The notes beneath the pieces were generated by a model. The model had not been told where the DNA came from and did not search any database. It worked only from the letters and a program-made list of their open reading frames with translations. The position numbers and the translations under genes are program-made. From Sunxiuqinia sp963678245 (GTDB taxonomy: Bacteria; Bacteroidota; Bacteroidia; Bacteroidales; Prolixibacteraceae), in the NCBI GenBank assembly GCA_965140765.1, contig OZ223308.1:682001-746000 (forward strand): a DNA stretch of 64,000 bases, read 5' to 3'. Shown in pieces: positions 58,097 to 64,000 of the stretch. Position 1 is the stretch's first letter. The number at the start of each line of letters is the position of its first letter.

Positions 58097-59281
58097 TTAT
58101 TTGCTTATCCAATCTTCCGGGTTCATTTTTTTGTTTTCCTGCCAAACCTGAAATTTGAGTATTGTTTTGTTGCCATCGGCCGAATCGGAGTAAATTGTTC
58201 CAACTTTTTGCCTGGTTTTAACGTGCTGACCAGCTTTTATAACCACTTCTTTCAGGTTGGAATAAACAGTTAAAAAACTTCCGTGGCGAATAATGACTGC
58301 CATATTACCACCCGAAATAGCAAACACCTTGCTTACGATACCATTAAATACTGCACGTGCTTCAGAACCGGGAGTTGTGCTTATTTCGATGCCATTGCTT
58401 TTAACCTGAATATTTTTTAACACCGCATGAGTATGCACCCCAAAATGTTCGGTGATTATTCCCCGTTCAACCGGCCAAGGAATACGTCCTTTGTTTTCCT
58501 GAAAATTAGCTGCTAATAGCTTTTGATTAGGTGTCATTTCAAACTGCCCTTTTTCCCGTGCTTTACGAGCTTCTTCTTCAATCAAACGTTCTATTTCTCG
58601 GTTTAATTCTTCTTGCTCTTTTTGTTGTTCACGAAGCTTTTTCCGGAGCTGGCGTTGCTGTCTTTGGAGATTTTGAACCTGCTGACTTTGCTGATTTTTT
58701 TCACTCTGTAGCTGATCTGTTTCAGCCTGCTGGCTGGTCAACAATTCCGCTTTTTGTCGTTTTTGTTCTTTAAGCTTTTCGACTTTTTCTTCCAGAATTT
58801 GCTGCAGTGCCTGAATAACTTCTACCTGTGATTTCCGGTACCTGGCGTACTGTTTCAAATAAAGCATGCGCTTGTATGCCTGGTTTAAATTCTCTGCTGA
58901 TAACAGAAAGATAAGTATGTCGTAGCTGTTTTTATTCTTCTGGGCAAACCGGATCATCGCTGCATACTCTTTTTTTAAATCCTTCAAATCAGTTTGAAGC
59001 ATCTCCGATACCTCCGAATTTCCAGAGATGTAACTATTGAGCGCATCAATCTCAGAGCCAATCTCCCGAATCAATTGATTTCGATTTTCGATCTGTGAAT
59101 TGAGCAATTTCAGCTTATTCAAGCTTACTTTTTCGTTTTTTTGGGCTTCTTGAAGCAGTGAAGACGTATATTTTATCACCTGCTCAGTATTTGCCTTTTT
59201 AGTACGCAAATCGGTAAGCGACTGTCCAATTGAGGCTAATCCACTAAGAAGAAGTAATAAGCTTAAAAAAACACCTTTCAT
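58097..59281 (-). CDS. EnvC-like murein-hydrolase activator with degenerate LytM domain
   Basis: A 394-residue exported protein: signal peptide (MKGVFLSLLLLLSGLASIGQ), a long coiled coil (about 25-250) and a C-terminal LytM/M23-like domain (about 270-394). The zinc residues of active M23 enzymes appear lost: NGIEIS where HxGxDI is usual, VYSNL where YaHL has the second His, and LKFQVW in place of LHFEI. It should therefore activate amidases (cell separation) rather than cut peptidoglycan itself. It follows the DUF4292 gene in the conserved order dut-TPR-DUF4292-EnvC. Confidence 0.92.
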   Translation of the reverse strand: MKGVFLSLLLLLSGLASIGQSLTDLRTKKANTEQVIKYTSSLLQEAQKNEKVSLNKLKLLNSQIENRNQLIREIGSEIDALNSYISGNSEVSEMLQTDLKDLKKEYAAMIRFAQKNKNSYDILIFLLSAENLNQAYKRMLYLKQYARYRKSQVEVIQALQQILEEKVEKLKEQKRQKAELLTSQQAETDQLQSEKNQQSQQVQNLQRQQRQLRKKLREQQKEQEELNREIERLIEEEARKAREKGQFEMTPNQKLLAANFQENKGRIPWPVERGIITEHFGVHTHAVLKNIQVKSNGIEISTTPGSEARAVFNGIVSKVFAISGGNMAVIIRHGSFLTVYSNLKEVVIKAGQHVKTRQKVGTIYSDSADGNKTILKFQVWQENKKMNPEDWISK

Positions 59282-59379
59282 AGGCTTATAGCGCTTTTTG
59301 TGGTTGTGGTATCATCCGTCATTTAATCTTACGGAATTTACTGATGAATATTTTACCAGTTCAAATTGAACCGAAAAAA

Positions 59380-60261
59380 TCAAGGCCGCTTTACCCGATC
59401 GTATCTATCGGGAATATTAAAATTAAATGACTGGTCTTTATCGGTCGAGAATTTACTGAGTTTAATCTTGATCGACAACTCTTTTTCGGGACTTGCAAAA
59501 TAAATATTGATATCGCCAGGGTATAATTGCCTGTTTACCTTTTCAAACTCAGAAAAATCTACCGTTACCTTACGACTGTTAGATTGATCATCCAACTCAA
59601 TCTTTCGAATTTTAAACGTTTTCGGATCAACAAATAATCGCTGGATTACAAAATCATCTTCATTCAACTTTTTAAGATATCGACCCATTTTATCTTCTTT
59701 TCCTTTACGTAGAATCTTGTTGAGCTTCCTGTTTTTTAATGATTGTAAGACATATCTACCCGAATCGACGTAGGAAACAAAATCTTTAAAATCATTATCC
59801 CGTTCGCCATCATGATATGAAAATGCTTCGTTACTGATAATCGATTGTATCATTTCAAAATCCAGGTCAGCATTCACAAAATCACTTAAATAATCGTAAT
59901 CCTCTTTCAAATAATTTTTCTCCAAATAGTTGACCATCTTCACACTATCGGGAGTCAAATACAGACGTGCAATCGGAACATTGATTTTACTCAAGGTAAG
60001 CAGCATTCGTTTATCCTTTTCCGACTTTAGGTTTGCCCTGAACGATGTTTTATCATTTGGCCCTTCATATTGGCAGGCTATTCGTTTAATAGCCATAATA
60101 TCATAGTCAAAGGAATTATCTTCAATCTTTTTTATTAGCCGATTGGTACTGATTGGCTTTACTTTTTCAATGGTTACCAGTTTATTTGTTTTACAAGAAG
60201 TAAAAGCAAAAACCAGTAAAACGATGATTGTTGCGTATTGCTTTAAGGGATGTGTTTTCAA
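59380..60261 (-). CDS. DUF4292 lipoprotein
   Basis: A 293-residue lipoprotein (lipobox FTSC, about Cys23) of the DUF4292 family. It has a beta-rich fold reminiscent of LolA/LolB-type proteins: IMAIKRIACQYEGPNDKTSFRANLKSEKDKRMLLTLSKINVPIARLYLTPDSVKMVNYLEKNYLKED. Its position between the TPR lipoprotein and EnvC is conserved in Bacteroidota. It may help lipoprotein or envelope handling; that is an inference from fold and context. It overlaps the TPR gene by four bases. Confidence 0.88.
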   Translation of the reverse strand: MKTHPLKQYATIIVLLVFAFTSCKTNKLVTIEKVKPISTNRLIKKIEDNSFDYDIMAIKRIACQYEGPNDKTSFRANLKSEKDKRMLLTLSKINVPIARLYLTPDSVKMVNYLEKNYLKEDYDYLSDFVNADLDFEMIQSIISNEAFSYHDGERDNDFKDFVSYVDSGRYVLQSLKNRKLNKILRKGKEDKMGRYLKKLNEDDFVIQRLFVDPKTFKIRKIELDDQSNSRKVTVDFSEFEKVNRQLYPGDINIYFASPEKELSIKIKLSKFSTDKDQSFNFNIPDRYDRVKRP

Positions 60262-62030
60262 GGGGCTAAACTTTCAATAAATCGTGATTCTTTAATTTTT
60301 TGTTCCAAAACGTCTGTTCCTTCTCCAAATGATTTGGCCTTCTTCCATTGCTCCACTGCCCTATCTTTCTCTCCAAGTTTAAACAAAATATCGCCATAAT
60401 GCTCCAATAAAACCGGATTTTCACCACCCCCATTATTAATTGCAGATTCGATATAAAATTTAGCTAATTGGTAGTCTTTTCGCTTAAATAACACCCACGC
60501 ATAAGTGTCGAGAAAAGTAGGATTTTCAGGATTTTCTTGTACAACTCGTCCACTCATTCGCTCCGCTTTCTCAAGCTGTTCTCCTCGTTCTGAAAGATAA
60601 TAAGCGTAATTATTGATCGCCATATAGTTATCGGGATCCATTTTTAGCACTTTATCGAACGCTTCAAATGCATCTTCTACATGATTGAGTTTATAACTGG
60701 CTTCGGCTCGGTAAAGCTCAAATTGCACTTTGAGCGATTGATTATCCAGCACGTAAATTTGGCCTTCATCCAAAATCTTCAACGCTTCTTCATATTTTTT
60801 CAATTGCAGCGAGGCTACCGCATTTAAAGCATACAAAACAGCTTGATTTGGAAATAATTCGATCGCTTGTTTGCTTTCATTATACAGACTTTCAAAGTCC
60901 ATCAAATCGTTATCCATAAACAGCAACTGTTGCCAGATCACGAAATTATCTTTATCGGTCTCAAGATATTGCCTTAAATAGCTTCGAGATTCATCAATTT
61001 TGCCTTGTCTCATCAAATGCTCGGCATAAATGGTAAACATCCGGTTATCATCCGGATATGTTCTTTGTAAAATATCTAGCAACTCCTCAATTTGCTCATT
61101 GCTCCAATCCGAGCTATCAGGATCATTTGTTTGCAGCATGTAATACTGCATTTTTGTTTCAGCATCCAGCTCTTCACTGCCAAAGGCTTTTTTGATGTGA
61201 TTAAAGGCCTCTTCTTTACTATTTTGTTCGATGTAATAACTTGCCAACGAAAAATGAACGAAGCCATTTTCCGGATCCATTTCCAATATTTTATTGAAAT
61301 ACTTGAGAGCATTTGTCGAATCGCCCTGTTGCTGATACAATTCTGCCAGCAAGCCATAATATTGCGTTTCTTCCGGGTCGGATTGAATGAGTTTATTAAT
61401 CTCTTCAAACGCTTTATCCGGCTTTTCCCACGCGACATAAAGTTGCTGTTTGGCTACTGATATCTGTTCATTTAAACCTGTTTTCTTCTCCAATTTATCG
61501 TAGGCCGCAACTGCTTCAGCATAGTTCTCAGCCATTGCTAACAATACTGCTTTGGAGTATAAATATTCCAGGTTATCAGGTTCCTTATTACTCAGCTCGG
61601 TATAAAGTTTAGCCGCGTCACTAAATTGCTGACGCTGACGATAAATTTCAGCCAGCAACAATTTGTACCATTTGTTTTTTGAGTTTAAGCTGATCGCCTT
61701 TTCGAGCAGGAGCGAAGCACTGGTTAAGTCTTTATTGGCAAAATGTATATTGGCCATTTCGTACATGGCCACATCTGAATTTGGATCGATTTCGAGACAG
61801 CGTGAAAAAATAGAAACCGCATTTTGAATATTCCCAAGCTTTTTCTGCTTTAAGCCTTCAATAAATAAATATTCAAATTCATTTTGCTGATCTTCCGAGA
61901 GGGTGTCTTCTTCCTTTTTTTCTTCAACGGTTTCTGTCTTTGTGCTGGTAACCACTTGTTTTTGAGTAGTTGAACAAGAAACCAAAACGAGGCCCGACAA
62001 CAAAAAATATGTCAGTTTTTTTAATATCAT
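60258..62030 (-). CDS. TPR-repeat lipoprotein
   Basis: A 590-residue lipoprotein (lipobox LVSC, about Cys19) with at least ten tetratricopeptide repeats spread over about residues 55-570; examples are NAVSIFSRCLEIDPNSDVAMYEMANIHFANK and ALKYFNKILEMDPENGFVHFSLASYYIEQ. It probably scaffolds an envelope complex in the periplasm. In Bacteroidota it is conserved between dut and DUF4292/EnvC, which suggests a link to cell-wall division or lipoprotein export. It is eight bases downstream of dut. Confidence 0.92.
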   Translation of the reverse strand: MILKKLTYFLLSGLVLVSCSTTQKQVVTSTKTETVEEKKEEDTLSEDQQNEFEYLFIEGLKQKKLGNIQNAVSIFSRCLEIDPNSDVAMYEMANIHFANKDLTSASLLLEKAISLNSKNKWYKLLLAEIYRQRQQFSDAAKLYTELSNKEPDNLEYLYSKAVLLAMAENYAEAVAAYDKLEKKTGLNEQISVAKQQLYVAWEKPDKAFEEINKLIQSDPEETQYYGLLAELYQQQGDSTNALKYFNKILEMDPENGFVHFSLASYYIEQNSKEEAFNHIKKAFGSEELDAETKMQYYMLQTNDPDSSDWSNEQIEELLDILQRTYPDDNRMFTIYAEHLMRQGKIDESRSYLRQYLETDKDNFVIWQQLLFMDNDLMDFESLYNESKQAIELFPNQAVLYALNAVASLQLKKYEEALKILDEGQIYVLDNQSLKVQFELYRAEASYKLNHVEDAFEAFDKVLKMDPDNYMAINNYAYYLSERGEQLEKAERMSGRVVQENPENPTFLDTYAWVLFKRKDYQLAKFYIESAINNGGGENPVLLEHYGDILFKLGEKDRAVEQWKKAKSFGEGTDVLEQKIKESRFIESLAP

Positions 62031-62038
62031 TTCAATCT

Positions 62039-62473
62039 TTAATTTTTTCCAGTATGCCCAAAACCTCCTGCTCCACGTTCTGTTTCTTCCAACAGTTCAA
62101 CAGGTTTCCAGGCTACAGTTTCGTGTTTTGCAATCACCATTTGGCAAATGCGCTCACCATTATTGATTACAAATTCTTCGTTTGATAAATTAATCAGGAT
62201 AATTTTAATTTCGCCACGATAATCAGCATCAATTGTTCCGGGAGTATTTAAAACGGTAATCCCTTTTTTTATTGCCAAGCCACTACGGGGTCTGATTTGA
62301 GCTTCGTGCCCAACCGGCAACTCTATAAACAAACCAGTAGGCACCAACGTGCGTTCCAGCGGTTTTAAAACGATTGGTTCATCTAAATTTGCTCTCAAAT
62401 CCATTCCTGCTGACAATGCTGTGCTGTAAGCCGGTAATTCATTTTTTGACTTATTAACTATTTTTACTTCCAT
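62039..62473 (-). CDS. dut: Deoxyuridine 5'-triphosphate nucleotidohydrolase (dUTPase)
   Basis: A 144-residue trimeric dUTPase that hydrolyses dUTP to dUMP. All five family motifs are visible: AGMDLRAN, PRSGLAIKKG, NTPGTIDADYRGEIKIIL, ERICQMVI and RGAGGFGHTGKN. FGHTG replaces the common FGSTG. The start MEVKIVNKSK was taken because it precedes the family core by a few residues; an upstream ATG adds eight codons. Confidence 0.96.
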   Translation of the reverse strand: MEVKIVNKSKNELPAYSTALSAGMDLRANLDEPIVLKPLERTLVPTGLFIELPVGHEAQIRPRSGLAIKKGITVLNTPGTIDADYRGEIKIILINLSNEEFVINNGERICQMVIAKHETVAWKPVELLEETERGAGGFGHTGKN

Positions 62474-62554
62474 AAGTTGCTTTTTTACAATCTGCAAAGA
62501 TAGCTAAATATCGTAAGCTACATTGAGACTTTCCGCCATTAACAAATTTTAAAC

Positions 62555-63685
62555 CTATTCGATAAAGAACAGTTCTTCCATTATTCGGTCTGAAATAAAC
62601 AGCCCTTCGGTTGACAAGGTATAACTGCCATCATTCAAACAAAGATGTTTACTATCCAGGTATTTTTTTGCTTCATTTTTAAAATACTCAACAAATTTTT
62701 CGTCAAAGTTCTCCTTCAAGTAGATACTTGAAATACCCCATTTGGTACGAAGTGAAGTAATCATGTAATCGTTGTACTGGTCTTGCTCCGAAAGCACTTC
62801 CTGTTCGAAATAATCGTTATTCGTTTCAATAGCTTGAAGATATTTTTTTAAATTCGAAACATTCCATCGCCTTGTTTGATGATCGTATGAATGAGCTGAT
62901 GGCCCAAAACCCAGGTATTTTTTTCGTTCCCAGTAGGCTTTGTTGTGCTTTGAGTACAACTGATTGCGCGCAAAATTTGATATTTCATACTGCTCGAAAC
63001 CAGCTTGTTGTAGCTGATTTAATAACAATTTAAATTGTTGAAGGCTCAGCTCGTCGGGTAACTCTTTAATTTTACCTGTTTTCAGGTAATCATAGAAAAC
63101 CGTTCCTTCGTGATAGGTGAGGTGATAAGCCGAGATATGCTGCACATTCAATGAAAGTGCTTTTTTAATATTGTTTTCCCAATCTTCAAGTGTTTGATTG
63201 GGTAAGCCGTAAATTAAATCGATGCTGATATTAGTAATTCCAGCTTCTTGAGCTGCTCGAATGGATATTAAGGCTTGCTGACTGTTGTGCCTTCTATTCA
63301 TGCTTTTCAGGTCGTGGTCATGAAAAGATTGTGTACCAATACTCAGTCGATTGATTGGCATTTCTTTTACTCCGTTTAAAAACTCTGGAGTTAGATCATC
63401 GGGATTGGCTTCCAAGGTAATCTCTGTGTCAGTTGATAGCTTATAGAGCTGATCAATTAAAGCTAAAATCTCATTAATCTCAGAAATTTTTAAAACTGAC
63501 GGTGTTCCTCCACCAAAATATATGCTGGCTATTTCTTCCTGTTCAAGCTCACTTTTACGCCATTCTATTTCTTTTTTCAGTGCGGATAAAAAATCAATTT
63601 TCGCTCCAAAATCAGTTGTTTTGTAGAAATCACAATAATGACACTTGGTCTTACAAAATGGAATATGAATATAAATTCCGGCCAT
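62555..63685 (-). CDS. hemW: Radical SAM heme chaperone HemW
   Basis: A 376-residue radical SAM protein related to coproporphyrinogen III dehydrogenase. The Fe-S motif CKTKCHYCDF sits near residue 11 (CxxxCxxC), then IYFGGGTPSVL, TLEANPDDL, NRLSIGTQSF and the HemW C-terminal region ending RIMEEL. HemW binds heme and is thought to deliver it; the extra Cys of HemN is lacking as expected. The ATG at 63685 gives MAGIYIHIPFC, the family start; an upstream ATG at 63706 adds seven residues. Confidence 0.95.
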   Translation of the reverse strand: MAGIYIHIPFCKTKCHYCDFYKTTDFGAKIDFLSALKKEIEWRKSELEQEEIASIYFGGGTPSVLKISEINEILALIDQLYKLSTDTEITLEANPDDLTPEFLNGVKEMPINRLSIGTQSFHDHDLKSMNRRHNSQQALISIRAAQEAGITNISIDLIYGLPNQTLEDWENNIKKALSLNVQHISAYHLTYHEGTVFYDYLKTGKIKELPDELSLQQFKLLLNQLQQAGFEQYEISNFARNQLYSKHNKAYWERKKYLGFGPSAHSYDHQTRRWNVSNLKKYLQAIETNNDYFEQEVLSEQDQYNDYMITSLRTKWGISSIYLKENFDEKFVEYFKNEAKKYLDSKHLCLNDGSYTLSTEGLFISDRIMEELFFIE

Positions 63686-63733
63686 AAAGCAGTCTTTCCT
63701 TTTCATTCTCCGACAGCCTGCCGGAAATTTGGC

Positions 63734-64000
63734 CTACATTTTAATCAGATCTTCGTGACCGTCCATATCATCAATAATTCTTTCAAGCGTTGTTTCGCGA
63801 TAAAAAATTGACAGCTTCTCACGAACTTCTGAAAAACTCTTGTGGACCGGACAAGGTTGGCCTTGCTCATGATGTGTGGAGCATGGCTCCATACTGATTA
63901 AACAGTTTTTGAAAAAGTCCTCTCCATCAATGATGCTCACAATTTCATACAATGAAATATCACTTTTTTCTTTTCCCAAACCAAAACCACCGTTTGGACC
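63734..64000 (-). CDS. Rrf2-family transcriptional regulator (5' end outside window)
   Basis: The 3' portion of an Rrf2 regulator: 88 codons in one frame from the window edge, beginning GPNGGFGLGKEKSDISLYEIV. The conserved GPNGGF wing segment and the Cys cluster CLISMEPCSTHHEQGQPCPVH (three Cys) are those of Fe-S-sensing Rrf2 members such as IscR/NsrR. The helix-turn-helix lies beyond the edge. It is 48 bases upstream of hemW on the same strand. Confidence 0.88.
   Translation of the reverse strand, partial: GPNGGFGLGKEKSDISLYEIVSIIDGEDFFKNCLISMEPCSTHHEQGQPCPVHKSFSEVREKLSIFYRETTLERIIDDMDGHEDLIKM

Noticed and set aside
1..64000. CRISPR arrays, insertion sequences, prophage genes, tRNA and rRNA genes
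   Set aside because: I looked for regularly spaced repeats, transposase motifs, terminal inverted repeats and tRNA/rRNA-like sequence by eye and found none that I could support.

Overview
The window looks like a chromosomal segment of a free-living Bacteroidota (Bacteroidetes), probably order Marinilabiliales and close to Prolixibacteraceae. The evidence is Bacteroidota-type promoters (a -7 box of the form TAnnTTTG upstream of several genes), families typical of the phylum (DUF4292, DUF4430, the Lacal_2735-type small protein, the order dut / TPR lipoprotein / DUF4292 / EnvC), many lipoproteins, a TonB-dependent receptor and little Shine-Dalgarno signal. The genus is an inference. I saw no tRNA or rRNA gene, insertion sequence, phage module or CRISPR array.

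Layout. 1-6.1 kb: the end of an MscS channel, an acyl-carrier-protein-like protein without the phosphopantetheine serine, a GNAT acetyltransferase, three exported cyclophilin-type prolyl isomerases in a row (the third fused to a degenerate trypsin-like domain), and pheS. 6.2-8.9 kb: a HAD phosphatase, a CHK-like kinase and a CysQ/IMPase-type phosphatase.

8.8-24.1 kb is the dominant feature, a minus-strand cobalamin (B12) locus. The upstream operon starts at a cobalamin riboswitch (about 23.9-24.07 kb). It encodes a DPH6-like PP-loop ATPase, the BtuF binding protein, the CobO adenosyltransferase, BtuC, BtuD and an OprB-like porin. A second cobalamin riboswitch (about 18.45-18.63 kb), with its own promoter, precedes a BtuB-like TonB-dependent receptor that ends in a strong terminator. 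Next come a DUF4430 (transcobalamin-like) secreted protein and the late cobamide genes cobU, cobT (copy 2), cobS, cobC, cobT (copy 1), cobQ/cbiP and cbiB. No corrin-ring genes are present here, so the locus reads as uptake plus salvage or late assembly.

24.7-31.9 kb: a DsrE-family protein, an orphan betaine-type substrate-binding lipoprotein with a double-domain universal stress protein and a BCCT transporter, a WYL regulator with DUF3795 and GyrI-like proteins, and a class-IV aminotransferase. 32-41.8 kb: a B12-type radical SAM protein, a CotH lipoprotein, rsgA, metG, and a three-gene ABC/GntR(YtrA) operon with a near-perfect operator over its own promoter. 41.8-47.7 kb: a sensor histidine kinase with a terminator or attenuator in its upstream region, an unknown secreted coiled-coil protein, and a run of small proteins (SRPBCC, Lacal_2735, DUF429, TfoX-N).

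47.7-54.4 kb: a succinate-semialdehyde-type dehydrogenase, a GH3 glycosidase and a Tat-exported Gfo/Idh/MocA oxidoreductase, with a divergent membrane-anchored winged-helix protein. 54.5-58 kb: a redox/stress group (OsmC, AraC regulator, YceI, pirin) facing a Crp/Fnr regulator. 58.1-64 kb: EnvC-like LytM protein, DUF4292 lipoprotein, TPR lipoprotein, dUTPase, HemW and the 3' part of an Rrf2 regulator that runs off the window.
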